Assembly (NCBI GenBank): GCA_039566865.1
Contig: CM076959.1
Location: 14,863,501 to 14,927,500 of the forward strand
Direction of reading: 5' to 3'
Length of the DNA: 64,000 nt
DNA from: Aurelia coerulea
Taxonomy: Eukaryota > Cnidaria > Scyphozoa > Semaeostomeae > Ulmaridae
Both the position numbers and the translations under genes were made by a program. Positions within the stretch are counted from its first letter, which is position 1. The number at the start of each line of letters is the position of its first letter. Shown here in pieces: positions 40,240 to 52,470 of the stretch. A model generated the notes under the pieces. The model saw only the letters and a program-made list of their open reading frames with translations, ran no database searches and was not told where the DNA came from.

Positions 40240-41014
40240 TACAGGTACATGTACCCCAAAAACCACAAAAAAAGCAAGTTGCTATAATTTTCTTCTACTG
40301 TTTTCATTTCAAAAATGGTTTTGTGTCAATGCTGGGCTGCCAAAAACGAGCTCTTCCCATAGGTTATTGCTATTTTTTACTTGGGATTGACCGAGTACTG
40401 ATATGGCAAAGTTGCATGTTTTTCACAATATGTACCCCAAAACCACACAAAGATTCACCAAAGTCAGGATGCCCATTTCAGGGACGTAGGAAGCATCTCA
40501 AACTTGGGGGGGGGGGAGCACAACACTCCAAGGGCACTTTTTTCTTTAAGCTGAAGGGGCACTTCCTGAAAATAGAATGGGCACTTCTTTGTTTATTGCA
40601 AAATCTTGGGGGGGGGGGGCACGTGCCCCCAGTGCCCCCCAGTTCCTACGTCTCTGTGCCCATTCTATAGGTTCATCATATTGCATGATGACAGTTGTGC
40701 TTTTCTGATAAGAGGACACATGAAAGATACTGAAAAACATTAGCTTGCAAACTTAATGTAAGAATTTCCAACTTGCAACGCGTTCAAGCAAACAACCTGT
40801 AAAATTTTAAGTTCAATATTTTTTCTTTTGCATCCCAGAATTTTTTTTAATCCAATATATTCATGGCAAACTTATATTTTTAGGTAGCCTAGTTGTCTGA
40901 GCATTATAAATCAGCAAGAGTTTTATGTCTTATGTTGTTCTTCTATAGATATTGCCTTTTGACTGACTTTGTGGTTTTTGAGGTACCTTAGTTTTTGGGG
41001 TACATGTACCTGTA
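40240..41014. mobile_element. TA-flanked inverted-repeat element (CAGGTACATGTACCCC ends)
   Basis: Element 40242-41012 starts CAGGTACATGTACCCCAAAA and ends with the inverted TTTTGGGGTACATGTACCTG, flanked by TA. It is interrupted by the hAT-like MITE at 40479-40656. Tc1/mariner-type by its TA edges. Confidence 0.75.
40470..40665. mobile_element. Short hAT-like MITE (CAGGGACGTAGGAA family), copy 2
   Basis: Element 40479-40656, same ends and interior as 2090-2258. Flanks TGCCCATTT (left) and TGCCCATTC (right) give an 8-bp duplication plus one mismatch. Confidence 0.85.
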
Positions 41015-41990
41015 CACTAAGCTTTTCTGTGCAGAACAAGAATTTAGCCTCAAAATGCAATATCTTAAAGACAAATGACGGATATATAGCGCCTCGTTTA
41101 AAAATTAGAACAAAAGATGGCTTAGTGCTTTCATTTGTCCAATTGATTTGCTAATCTCTCGATATCATCAAATACAATAGAATACAATAGGCTATATTTC
41201 GATTGCCCAGGCCCCAGATTTAAACCACCTTATATCTCCGTCATTTGTCTTTAAACAACAAAAAGACTTCTGCTTTTTGGTGCCTCTTAGCTAAGCTACA
41301 TACAGTCCCTTGGGAATTACAGGGGAACTTGGTTGGGAAATATGAAGTTTTTGCTTATCAAGAATGCAAACCAAATTTAAACTATTTGGTATCTTTATGA
41401 AACTGCAGAGTGTTCTTATGAGGGATCTACAAACAGAATAGCACCAGAGTTGTCCAGTTGTTCCTTCTGAAACAGTGAGCTCTGTTTGTAGTCAGGCCTT
41501 GCATTGAAAATATTCTCTGCCTGTGAGAAAATAGTTTGGAAAGAGTGCCTTCAACCAAAGCACTCTGAGTAAAGTACAGTTACCAGCAACTTTATGATAA
41601 TATTTTGTGCCTCTGAAATGGCCCCTGGTGGAGCTTAATTATGTCAAATTTTATTAAGAAAGTATAGGAGCAGAATACTGACCACAGTGCATTCCATGAC
41701 AGGCGGTGGTCAAAGTAAACTAACTTCTACTTTATGCAAAATCTAACTTCATGTTGCAAAGACCTGCACTCTTCAATGATGTATTCCAGGAGGCTGGAAA
41801 ATTTCATGAAGCAATAAAACTTCCTAAAATTCTCAAGGGACTTACTGTAACCCCCCTCAAGTAATGAAATGTTACAATGCTTGCAAGAATCAAGTTCAAC
41901 TCATTAAACTCTTTCAAATGATACCTAGTTTGCATCATTTTTGATGATAATTGTCATGGCCAAAAACAGTGTTACTCTTCATAGTTTGTT
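41015..41990. other. Unannotated stretch
   Basis: No gene recognised. AATACAATAG is doubled at about 41171. ORFs are short. Confidence 0.4.
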
Positions 41991-41994
41991 GTTG

Positions 41995-42305
41995 TACTTT
42001 AGGGCTCAAATGAAACAATTCCTACTCTGCTTCTAAATCAAATAAACCAAATCCGCCAGACAGATGTTTTGATTTATCCTTCTCTTTCATTATATTTAAT
42101 TGTAAACTCATTACTTCTCTCTAAACCCACCTTTTGCGTTGACAAGGCGATAGTTTGCCTTCCTGATGGCAAATTTTGCGGCTTTGTTTGTTTTGAATTA
42201 CTGGCTAAGAGAAGTCCTTTTTGTGCAATCACTAATCGCTTTGAATTGCACTGTTAATCAAAAGCAACTAATGATATTGTGTAACAAAATCTGTCCTTGT
42301 TTTTC
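41995..42305. repeat. Right half of an AACAAGGACAG foldback MITE
   Basis: Matches the right arm of copies b and c (GCTTTGTTTGTTTTGAATTA, TAATCGCTTTGAATTG, ACAAAATCTGTCCTTGTT). The left arm is missing. Confidence 0.7.
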
Positions 42306-42527
42306 AGGGTATTTTTTGCAGTGTTGTTTGTTTGTTTCTTTGAAATAGTTCCCTTGTGGGAATTCCTGACGAACGGGAACAATGAATCCAATGCATAGAA
42401 TTCATACAAATTTTAACAAAAGCATGTTCCCAAATTATTTTTGGGTGACAAGATGCCAACCTTTGGCTCTCAAGCAGCTCAATTCCTACTGAAAACAACT
42501 CTAGGAACGAAATGTCATTTGGTAATT

Positions 42528-42675
42528 GCAAAAATAACTGATTACTCATCAAAAATAATACTTCTATCGCCATAGCAAAATGTTTGAAAAAATGAAAAAA
42601 TGTCAAAAATGTGACAAAGTAATTTTTCTATTGCGATAGAAGTATTATTTTTGATGAGTAATCAGTTATTTTTGC
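42528..42675. repeat. Perfect 43-bp hairpin arms
   Basis: 42528-42570 and 42633-42675 are exact inverted copies separated by 62 bp. Too small to assign to a transposon family; no terminal duplication seen. Confidence 0.75.
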
Positions 42676-42849
42676 TATTTATACATCGCCACTCGCTTCA
42701 CTGTTATTTGAATTGGTCATTTGGTAATGGCTGGCTTAGACCATGTAATTTTAAAATCTCTACAATTATTTCTCTCGAAGGTGGTTGGACTAAAGCGTCT
42801 GCATCAATTTTATTCAATCTTTCAGTAATAATTTTCTTTTATCATTCAG

Positions 42850-43114
42850 ATGAAGAAATGAAGATTGAAGCTGAATCCAAGTAAATCTTCTAAGACCAAA
42901 GAACCATGCAAAGTAATCAGAAATGATGAAATAGACAGATGCAACTCAAATATGCATTTAAACTGAACATAGTCATGCTGAGTGTGAAAACATTAATTTG
43001 CCACTCCCAGGGTTATCTGGAAACAGGTTTTCCATCTGAATGCTGGTAGAATTTGTGACATTGGCATAAATGGAGCTTGTGGATCTGTTGGAGTTTACCA
43101 TCTATGATTCATTG
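42850..43114 (+). repeat. Exon-like module, copy 0
   Basis: Preceded by TTATCATTCAG and followed by GTATGTT. Starts ATGAAGAAATGAAGATTGAAG and ends CTATGATTCATTG. A phase-2 frame reads DEEMKIEAESK then stops. This is the most upstream and most divergent copy of the array and the only one without a mariner-like element beside it. Confidence 0.6.
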
Positions 43115-43714
43115 GTATGTTAAATTTAATCTTCTTCATTGAAATGGTTTTTCCTTGAAGGATAAATGTTCTTTCTTCCTTTAGGCTTATTTCAAGTCAG
43201 TAGAATTTTTTGCAATAGCAGAATTTTCCAAAAAAAGTATGGTTGCCTATTTTCATTTTGTAGGTTAGGCTATTTTTCAGTCTTTGAAGTTTTCCATGCA
43301 AAAGGAAATTTCATTGTTAAAGCGGCTGTACGAGATTTTTGTAAATAATCGGAAAGTACGGGACAAGCCACGCATGTGACCAGATGCCTTCGAATCTACT
43401 GGCGGCCAGTTTCATCGCAGCTTCTACGTAAGTTTAATCACAGTGTTTTCATGTCTATGCCTATGACATGTGATAGAACTTTTGATATCCATTAAAACTT
43501 TCAAATATTCGGCGTTGAATTAATTAAGCAAATCCTCCACCAAGGCTTTGATTACAGAGATCGTCGCAGATACTTTGGATTACTATTCTCTGTGGGAAAT
43601 CATCATTGGCTTTGTTGTTTTAGCCTAAACACAATCGATGATTTGCCTCGCAGTGCCAGACAAAGAAGACGGGTTGTACAGCCCCTTAATGAGAGCTAAT
43701 GCTGGTTTGAAGTT
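43115..43714. other. Unannotated stretch
   Basis: No gene or resolved repeat. AAAGCGGCTGTACGAG near 43319 could be an isolated transposon end. Confidence 0.35.
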
Positions 43715-43870
43715 GAAGTTTTTTTATATTTCATAAAATGATACATTACATGTTACCTACTATACTTTCTAATTACTATACTACAATACAACACTACAGG
43801 TATGATACCACAGGCAGCAAAAGAAAATGAATACGCCCGGGGCCATTAACAAAGAGACATAACGAAGATT
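43715..43870 (-). repeat. LINE-like 3' tail, minus strand
   Basis: Read on the - strand, TGGTATCATACCTGTAGTG, AGTATAGTAATTAGAAAG and a final A-run resemble 16170-16360. Confidence 0.5.
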
Positions 43871-44780
43871 AAGTAAAACAACTACAAAAGCTACACATAC
43901 AATTAACTTCTGATAAATACTGCCGAACTACTGAATAGAAATTTATGGCTCATTGGCTTTCAATTTTTTAAATTCCTCCCGCTTGGAAAGTTTTATTGGG
44001 TGAAATAAACCTTTATTCTCCAGCATATACTCTGCCAAGTGGACAGGAAATAGTAGAGTTCAACTCCCACTTTGCTTCTCTTTAGGGCGGGTTTTTGGTC
44101 AAGTGATCAGATTCAGTTTTTTCACTCTGGATGCTTCAGATTAACATTTAGAAGGGCGAATTGAAATATGAATTCAATATTCTCTCTATTTTTCTATCAT
44201 TTGTCAGTGGAATAGCTGGAAATTGGTGCACGGAATATCCAAAGCAATGTCGGAAGCATCCATCCGTACGTAAATTCTACTGACCGGAAATTTGCTAAAC
44301 AGGATAAAGTTATTACTCTTAAAAACTCTTGAGAATAGTTGCCAAATTTTGGGATCTAGCTGTTGATCTTCGGAAAATGTCAATTGTGCCAAGGAGAACT
44401 TCACATATTTCAAAGTCAACTGAAAGGCAAACAGATCGTGTAATCTTTCTTGGGGCTGAGTGGCTTAAAAGGAACTTTACGTAATTTACTGTAGCTCTAC
44501 CATTGACTTTTTGATATCTTCATTATGTTTTTTTGATGTCATGGTTTTTTGTTTTAACTTATTTGAGATTGTGACATCTTATAATTCTAAAATCATAGGG
44601 GATAATAACATACTTCTGTTTGCAACTGTATCGTGCTCCCTCATAAAATCATGGCTTACTGTAAAATTGTACCATTTTGACCCGGTTAGTTTAGAAATTT
44701 CAACTATCTTAATCGTTTGAAAACTTCCTGTCACTTCCTTTCATGAATATGAATATGGTATAATTTGGAAAATGATCAAG
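43871..44780. other. Unannotated stretch with dispersed similarities
   Basis: Around 44190-44420 the text resembles 61830-62070 (GCGGAATATC / ACGGAATATCC, CAACTGAAAGGCA), suggesting duplicated DNA. No gene recognised. Confidence 0.4.
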
Positions 44781-44785
44781 ATATA

Positions 44786-45052
44786 CTGGGGGGTACATAA
44801 TATGTTCAGGGTACGGGTATGTGCCGCCCATATGGGTGGGTTTTTGGGCCCTAAATTGTCTAAGCAAGGGTCCTTTTTTCGGCAGATTTTCCATAAACAT
44901 GGGTGGGGTTTCGCTGAAATTCGTAAAGATCGTTGCAAATGGGCAGTTTTCCGCCAAAACAAGGCAAGTTTCAGTAATTAGAAGAGGGTACCTTTCTGAA
45001 AACCGGGCGGCAGACCCCCGTCCATCCACAAGTCATGTACCTCCCCCGGGAT
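44786..45052. repeat. GGGGGGTACAT / ATGTACCTCCCCC inverted-repeat MITE
   Basis: Left GGGGGGTACATAATATG and right GTCATGTACCTCCCCC are inverted. ATACT occurs at both edges. Similar in design to 21056-21348. Confidence 0.6.
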
Positions 45053-45665
45053 ACTGGGTGACCCAAAGAGGCTTCAGGAGCTAGATCATAACAAGCTTCT
45101 GAGATCAAAAGCTATTGATAATACTTTGTATCACCGTATCACCGTTGACAGGCTTCCCTATCTGTTGAGATGCTGCATGGTCACTTCAAGCTATGATTAC
45201 CATTCGAAAAACGAGATTTAAAGGACATTTCGTATCCTTAATTTCTCATTTAAAGTGAAATAATCGCCATTTTTCTCCGGTTAACCTTTTGTGAAAACTA
45301 TAACATAGAGATGGATTTGAAATCGTCTGGAGAAATCTGTTGTTTGCAAAAATGATTGACTTGTGTTCTTCATTCAAATTTTGTGATCCTTTGCAAATTT
45401 GGGATTCAGCTCTTTCCACATCTTCCAAAACATGGACTGGGAAAGGAGGCGACGTCCGAGAAATGAAAAAGGACCATATTTTGAAAGTAGTTCTTTGGAG
45501 GTTAGTCATAACTTAAACTGACCAAGCAGCATCTCAAAGAATAGTTAAGCCCTTTAACTGCGTTCTGATACTTTGTTTGTATTCATAGCATTTGCTTTTA
45601 GGTAGCTATGTGCAATCTAGCTCGATAAGGTTTTTTCGGGTCACCTGGTGAAAAACGTTTAATGG
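45053..45665. other. Unannotated stretch
   Basis: Nothing recognised apart from a TTTAAAGGACATTTCGTATCC word near 45217 that could be a single MITE end. Confidence 0.35.
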
Positions 45666-46267
45666 TACCGGGTGCGCCAAAATAAACTATGCACGTTTGG
45701 CTGGCCACAATAAATCGTACATTGGACCGATTTTGAAGATTTATGACTTAATCTTTAACAGAAAGCCTGAATTAGACTCTAGGATTTTTAGGAAATTTTT
45801 CCGCTTTCAGTTTTTAGAGCTAGAAGTGCTTAAAATGTTCGTTTTCGAAAACATTGAAAACGATCAAAAAACGTCGATCAAATTTTAAAAGATCCTACAT
45901 GAATGAACAAAGAGAAAACGTTTTCAGGGGGATTTGGGGGTTCAGTACGAACTCTCGTACAGCAGATTACAATTGGTCGATTTTTAAATCGCAAATCATC
46001 ACGAACAAGTTCTCTCTTTGTCCATTCATGTCGATTCTTTAGAAAACTTGATCGATGTTTTTTGATCGTTTTCAGTGTTTTCGAAAACTAAAATTTTAGG
46101 AAACTCGCTTCTAGCTCTAAAAACTGAAAATGAAAAATTTGCAAAAAATCCCAGTATCTAATTCAGGCTTTCTGCTGAAGATTAAGTCATAAATCTTCAA
46201 AATCGGTCCAGTGTACGATTTATTGTGGCCTGCCAAACGTGCATAGTTTATTTTGGTGCACCCGGTA
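45666..46267. mobile_element. TA-flanked foldback MITE (CCGGGTGCGCCAAAATAAAC ends)
   Basis: Element 45668-46265: CCGGGTGCGCCAAAATAAAC at the left and GTTTATTTTGGTGCACCCGG at the right, TA at both sides. The arms continue (AAATCGTACATTGGACCGAT / ATCGGTCCAGTGTACGATTT) for most of its length. Confidence 0.85.
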
Positions 46268-46485
46268 GAATTATAGTAAATTACCCAAAGTTCCTTGCCA
46301 GTGTTTCAATTTACGTGACTCCATTTGGTTAACGGCAACCTTGAAAGGGTAAAATAAGGAATCCGAGAAGTCAAAGTTCCTTCTAAAAACATCGAATCCT
46401 GTGAAAATCCGTCCCTGCAAGTCAGATCCACCACATCAAGCATAATTCCCTACCATGTCAGCATAATACCTCATCTCTGAACTCT

Positions 46486-46532
46486 GTATGGCGTATGGCG
46501 TATGGCGTATGGCGTATGGCGTATGGCGTATG
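46486..46532. repeat. 7-bp microsatellite (GTATGGC)
   Basis: 6.7 perfect copies, followed by looser GTATTCACATCTG-like repeats up to about 46635. Confidence 0.9.
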
Positions 46533-46916
46533 CACCACATCAAGCATAATACGTATGGCGTATTCACATCTGTATTCACATCTGCATATTCCCATCTGCG
46601 TATTCACTCTGTATGGCGTATTCATAGCAGTAGGGCGTATAGGCTCGCTAGCGTGCATTGATATAAATCTTGTCATGTTCTAAATTATTTTCTGGAAGTT
46701 GAGATGCCAGTTTTTGCCTTTTATGCCAAGTAATTCTGTTATCACAGCGAAAATAAACTTGAAGATACAATTGCCATTTGGCAAAGACTGCTTTAGACCT
46801 TTATAACTGAAAAGATCCCATATTTTTCTGGAAGATGTTATGTTTGGATTAAAACACCGCAGTATCAGTTTTCAATCGATTTGATCTTTTGGTAATAAAT
46901 TTCGTTTGCTCCTCAG

Positions 46917-47176
46917 ATGAAGAAATGAAGATTCAAGCTAAACTAAAATGCATTTCGTAAGCTGGATGAAGATTACAAGTTAATGGGAAATAATGGATGA
47001 GACAGATGAAAGTCAAAGATGCAATTCAAAATGAACAGTAGTCCTACTGATTAAGCAAGTATTGCCGCTCACAAAGTTGTCAGGGAGAAGAAATTAATTG
47101 TTTTACATTTGAATGCTGATAATTGAAGTGACATTGACATCAACGGAGCTTGGATTTTACTGCCTTTGATTCATTG
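46917..47176 (+). repeat. Exon-like module, copy 1
   Basis: 260 bp between CTCCTCAG and GTATGTTT. The phase-2 frame starts DEEMKIQAKLKC and is not long. Confidence 0.65.
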
Positions 47177-47211
47177 GTATGTTTACCTCAATCTTCTTCA
47201 ATCAAAGGTTG

Positions 47212-48577
47212 CAGGGTATCCCAAATAAAAAAATTGTTGGACATTTGATTATGAGAGATACCCAATTCCTGAGATCTTTAATTATTATCAGACACCAGGA
47301 TCTTGGAAATCCTCTAAATATTCAAAGCGTTATAAACTTTTGAACTTCAAATTTGTGTGTAAGCTGAAACCAGAAGCCTCTTATTAGCATTGATGGTAAA
47401 AGTAGCACGGGCTATCGCTTCTTTTGTTTCTCGTTTATTTCAGAGCGAACCAAATGGGTTTGAAAAGGTTTTCAATAATCTAACTTTCAAGCGTATGGAT
47501 GCATTGGGGAATTCTGTTGAGGAAAGTTTGAAAATGATTCAGTTTCTCATCGATTATGTTTCAATGAATGCTTTTTAGACACATGCATTCTTAAGCAAAT
47601 TATGACAATAGTTATAAGAATTAATATTAAAGACACGCTGTCGTGGCACCGATTGGATGAATAAGACAATACGAAAGAATAGAATTAGGCAGGCTTCAGT
47701 AATTTCGCTGTACACTGAAATTCACGAAGATGATAACGTTTAGACTCCCTTTATTCTCGAAACAAAGTATGATCTAAGAGAATAAAGGCTTTACAATGAT
47801 CCAGAGGCCAGGTCTTTTGTTAGGGATTTCAACATTACAACCAGCCAATTACAGCCACGACAGCGTGCCTTTAAGCCTTTTCTGCTCCTTCTGTTTTTGC
47901 CGCTATTTCACGTCGCAACGCATTTCAAACTTCTCTTTGGATAAATGGCTCCCTTTTCTGCTCCTAACTGTTGCTGCAACTCTCCTGCTATTCCTCTTGT
48001 TTCCCCTTGGGCTCTCTTTCGCTTTCATCTAGCTGTATTTCGACATTTTGTATTAGGAAGGTTTCTTTGTTAGGTTGTTGATACCATGTTACCCCATTGT
48101 AATTTAGGTTTATGGGTATTATTGTAATTATTGTAACCAATTATTGTAAGGTTATGTCTGATGAAGCCAGAGCGAAACGTAAATGAAAACTCTATATTTT
48201 TGAGAAGTCTTTGTTAATTTTATATTGTTATTGGGGAGGCTCGTGATTTATCGTTATAAAAATTAAAATACTTTCGAAGTCCTATTTGGTTGGCTATGAT
48301 ATTAACGAGAGGCATGACATTGGATAATTATTTTTCATTGAATTTTGAAGCTTTTTGCATCACCAGGCATCTATGGGTTTCTGGTTTCAACTGTCGCATA
48401 AATTTGGTATTTGAAAGCTCGTAACTCAGTGAATTTTCCACGGATTTAGAAGGAGCTGATGTCTAAATTTGATATAGTATCTTATGAGCATGGTTATTTT
48501 ATTATGGAGCCCATTCATTATATCGTAATTTTTCTCACATTTAGTCCAACGTCGAAAAATTGTTTGGGGCACCCTGT
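47212..48577. mobile_element. Mariner-like element of the module array, copy 1
   Basis: Left CAGGGTATCCCAAATAAAAA; right GTTTGGGGCACCCTG. Contains the TTAA MITE at 47627-47874 and a 44-codon ORF ending in the stop at 47576-47578 (see findings). Confidence 0.65.
47627..47874. mobile_element. TTAA-flanked MITE, copy 4
   Basis: TTAAAGACACGCTGTCGTGG to CCACGACAGCGTGCCTTTAA. Uninterrupted 248-bp copy, useful as the reference for copies 1 and 3. Confidence 0.87.
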
Positions 48578-48715
48578 AAATATACTTGCTATTTGGCAAT
48601 GACTGGTTTAGACCTTTGTCAATGAAGCAATCTCATATTTCTCTGGGAGATGCACAGCAGTATCAGTTTTTCAATCAATTTGATATTTTGGTAATAACTT
48701 TCGTTTGCTCCTCAG

Positions 48716-48975
48716 ATGAAGAAATGAAGATTCAAGCTGAATTTAAATACATCTTGTAAGCTGGACGAAGACTGCAAAGTAATGAGAAATAATGGTGGAG
48801 ACAGATGGAATTCAAATATACATTTCAAACTGAACAGAGTTCATGCCAATTATGCAAACATTGCCTCTCGCAAAGTTGTCTGGGAGAAGAAATTAATTGT
48901 TTTGCATTTGAATGCTGATAATTGAAGTGACATTGACATCAACGGAGCTTGGAACTTACTGCCTATGGTCCATTG
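48716..48975 (+). repeat. Exon-like module, copy 2
   Basis: 260 bp between CTCCTCAG and GTATGTCT. The frame starting in phase 2 reads DEEMKIQAEFKYIL and then stops. Confidence 0.65.
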
Positions 48976-49057
48976 GTATGTCTACGTCAATCTCTTTCAT
49001 TCAAAGGTTTTCATTTTCACTGGCTAATTATTCTGTCCTCCTTTTGGGTTATATCTG

Positions 49058-50308
49058 CAGGGTTTCCCAAAGAAATTGTTGGACATTTGATGATAAGAGA
49101 TATCCCAATTCCTGAGATCTTTAATATGCGGTTATTAAACGATTACGAGGTCCATGCTGGAAAATATTTAGACCGCAGTTTGACGTACGGACCGAACGCA
49201 GTGAGGTCCGTACAATGAACTAAGGTCCAAATATTTTCCAGCATGGATCGAGTAATCGTTTAATAAAGGCTTTATTATATGGCAGAACCTTTTGAGAACG
49301 TTGTTTATAGTATCGTACTTTTCTGTTGTGTCTTTGATCCTGTGCATCACTGTAGTTGCTCGTTGCAACGTTAACTACATTGGCATTTTCTTCGTGTATA
49401 ATTGCAAGTTCGTCTTCAAAGTTTACAGAAAAGAAGTCTTCGATGAATAAGCTAAACTTTGGCTGACACTTCTTATGGCCTAAGCCTACACAAGAAGCTC
49501 CTCTCTTGTTGTTGGTTTTTAAGGCAACGCCCGGTCCAATACGGCTTCGAACGAAAAATACGGCTTTTTACGGACCGATCAAGAACCAATCGAATTGCTG
49601 CGTTGCCGGTCCGAGGAGCCGTATTTTCGAACGCCATATAATAATTGATATTAGACACCGGGATCTTGGAAATCCGCCAAATATTCAAAGAGTTACAACT
49701 TTTTGAAGTTCAAATTTGTGTGAAAGCTGAAATCAGAGGCCTCTGAGCATCATTTGTTGTAAAAATAGCGTGGGCTATCGCTTCTTTTGTTTCTCGTTCA
49801 TTTCACATGAAACCAAATGGGATTTGAAAAGGTTTTAAATAATCTAACTTTCAAGCGTATAGATGCATTGGGAAATTCTGTTGAGGAAAGTTTGAAAATG
49901 ACTCAGTTTCTCTTCAATTATGTTTTCAATCAATGTTTTTTAGACACATGCATTCTTAGGCAAATTATGCCAATAGTTATAAGAATGAGAGTACTTTCGA
50001 AATACTACTTGGTTCGCAATGATATTAACGAGAGGCATGGCATTGGATAATTCTTTTTCATTGGATTTTGGAGCTTTTTTACATCACCAGGCATCGATGG
50101 GTGTCTGGTTTCAACCGTCGCATAAATTTGGTATTTGAAAGCTCGTATCTCAGTGAAATTTCCACGGATTTGTAAGGATCTGGTGTCTAAATTTGACAAA
50201 AAGTGTATAGTATCTTATACCATGGTTATTTTATTATGGAGCCCATTCATTATATCGTAATTTTCTTATATTCAATCCAACGTGGAAAAACTTTATGGGG
50301 ACACCCTG
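49058..50308. mobile_element. Mariner-like element of the module array, copy 2, with insertion
   Basis: Left CAGGGTTTCCCAAAGAAATT; right TTATGGGGACACCCTG. An additional roughly 520-bp sequence at about 49129-49650 splits the otherwise continuous GATCTTTAATTATTATCAG seen in copy 3. That insert contains a long palindrome (about 49131-49262). Confidence 0.65.
49129..49650. repeat. Insert with internal palindromes
   Basis: 49131-49262 folds on itself (ATTAAACGATTACGAGGTCC pairs with GGATCGAGTAATCGTTTAAT, around GTACGGACCG). TTATATGGC at about 49273 and GCCATATAA near 49634 could be ends of a further element. Absent from the other three copies of the host element. Confidence 0.6.
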
Positions 50309-50448
50309 TAGATACATTTACTGTTTGGCAATGACTGGTTTAGGCCTTTGTCAATGAAGCAATCTCATATTTCTCTGGGAGATGCACAGCAGTATCAGTT
50401 CTTCAATCAATTTGATCTTTATGGTAATAACGTTCGTTTGCTCCTTAG

Positions 50449-50702
50449 ATGAAGAAATGAAGATTCAAGCTGAATTTAAATACATCTTGCAAGCTGGAAA
50501 GAGATTGCAAATTAACGAGAAGTGATTGTAAAGACAGACTGAATTCAAAGATGCATTTAAAACTGAAAAGTAGACATGCTTCTTATGCAGATATTGCCAC
50601 AAGCAAAATTGTCTTGGAGCAGACATTAATTGTTTTGAATGCTGATGTTTGAAGTGACATCGACATCAACGGAGCTTGGATCTTACTGCCTGTGGTTCAT
50701 TG
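50449..50702 (+). repeat. Exon-like module, copy 3
   Basis: 254 bp between CTCCTTAG and GTATGTCT. In this copy the early stop is changed (TAA to CAA), so the phase-2 frame runs about ten residues longer. Confidence 0.63.
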
Positions 50703-50724
50703 GTATGTCTACCTCAATCTTTGG

Positions 50725-50957
50725 ATTTTGGAGCTTTTTGCATCACCAGGCATTTATGCGTCTCTGGTTTCAACTGTCGCATAAATTTGGTCTTTGAAAG
50801 CTCGTACCTCAGACAATTTTCTGCAGGGTTGCAAGAATCTAGTATCTAAAGTTAATATAGTATCTTAGGCGCATAGTTATCTTGTTATGGAGCCCATTCA
50901 TGATCTCGTTATTTTTTATATCTAACCCGACGTCGAACAATTTTTTGGTGTACCCTG
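50725..50957. repeat. Right-end fragment of the mariner-like element between modules 3 and 4
   Basis: Matches the right portion of the complete copies from GGATTTTGGAGC to GGGTGTACCCTG; the left two thirds is missing. This makes the 3-to-4 spacing only about 650 bp. Confidence 0.6.
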
Positions 50958-51096
50958 TGGATATATTTGCTGTTTGACATTAAATGGTTTAGACCTTTGT
51001 CAATAAAACAATCTCATATTTCTCTGGGAGATGCATGCACAGCGGTATCAGCTCCTCAATCGATTTGATCTTTTGTAACTTTCATTTGCTCCTCAG

Positions 51097-51356
51097 ATGA
51101 AGAAATGAAGATTCAAGCTGAATTTAAATACATCTTGTAAGCTGGACGAATATTGCCAAGCAATGAGAAATAATGATGGAGACAGATGCAACTCAAAGAC
51201 GCATTTCAAAGAGAGCAGTAGTCATGCTGATTATTCAAACATTGCCTCTCGCAAAGTTTTCTGGGAGAAGAAATTAATTGTTTTGCATTTGAATGCTGAT
51301 AATTGAAGTGACATTGACATCACCGCAGCTTGGATTTTACTGCCTATGGTCCATTG
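51097..51356 (+). repeat. Exon-like module, copy 4
   Basis: 260 bp between CTCCTCAG and GTATGTCT. Confidence 0.65.
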
Positions 51357-51838
51357 GTATGTCTACCTCAATCTTCTTCAATCAAAGGTTTTCATCTTCA
51401 CTGGGTAACCCTTTGGGTTATATTTGCAGGGTGTCCCAAAGAAATTGTTGGACATTTGATGATAAGAGATATCCCCATTCCTGAGATCTTTAATTATTAT
51501 CAGACACCAGGATCTTGGAAATCCTCTAAATATTCAAAGAGTTACAAACTTTTGAACTTCAAATTTGTGTGTAAGCTGAAACCAGAAGCCTCTAAGTAGC
51601 ATTTGTGGTAAAAGTATCACGGGCTATTACTTCTTTTGTTTCGTGTTTATTTCAGAGCGAGCCAAATGGGTTTGAAAAGGTTTTCAATAATCTAACTTTC
51701 AAGCGTATGGATGCAATGATGAATTCTGTTGAGGAAAGTTTGAAAGTGATTCAGTTTCTCATCGATTATGTTTCAATGAATGCTTTTTAGACACATGCAT
51801 TCTTAAGCAAATTATGACAATAGTTATAAGAATTAATA

Positions 51839-52086
51839 TTAAAGACACGCTGTCGTGGCACCGATTGGATGAATAAGACAATACGAAAGAATAGAATTAG
51901 GCAGGCTTCAGTAATTTCGCTGTACACTGAAATTCACGAAGATGATAACGTTTAGACTCCCTTTATTCTCGAAACAAAGTATGATCTAAAAGCATAAAGG
52001 CTTTATAATGATCCAGAGGCCAGGTCTTTTGTTCGGGATTTCAACATCACAACCAGCCAATTACAGCCACGACAGCGTGCCTTTAA
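51839..52086. mobile_element. TTAA-flanked MITE, copy 5
   Basis: Nearly identical to copy 4 and at the same position in the host element, so it was copied by the array duplication rather than inserted independently. Confidence 0.87.
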
Positions 52087-52470
52087 GCCTTTTCTGCTCC
52101 TTCTGTTTTTGCCGCTATTTCACGTCGCAACGCATTTCAAACTTCTCTTTGGATAAATGGCTCCCTCTTCTGCTCCTAACTGTTGCTGCAACTCTCCTGC
52201 TATTCCTCTTGTTCTCTTCCCCTTTCATCTAGCTGTATTTCAACATTTTGTATTAGGTAGGTCCGTTTGTTAGGTTGTTGTTACCATGTTACCCCATTGT
52301 AATTTAGGTTTATAGGTAGGCCCCCAACTATTGTAAGGTTAGTTCTGATGAAGCCAGGGCAAAACGTAAATGAAAGTTCTATATTTTTGAGAAATCTTTA
52401 TTAATTTTATATTGTTATCGGGGAGGCTCATGGTTTATCGTTATAAGAATTAAAATACTTTCGAAGTCCT

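Noticed and set aside
44709..45084. Four overlapping ORFs on both strands around 44.7-45.1 kb
   Set aside because: They lie in an inverted-repeat MITE related to 21056-21348 and share no known domain.
46458..46683. ORFs with HTPYAIR / MAYGVWR repeats
   Set aside because: Translation of a 7-bp microsatellite; both strands are open for the same trivial reason.
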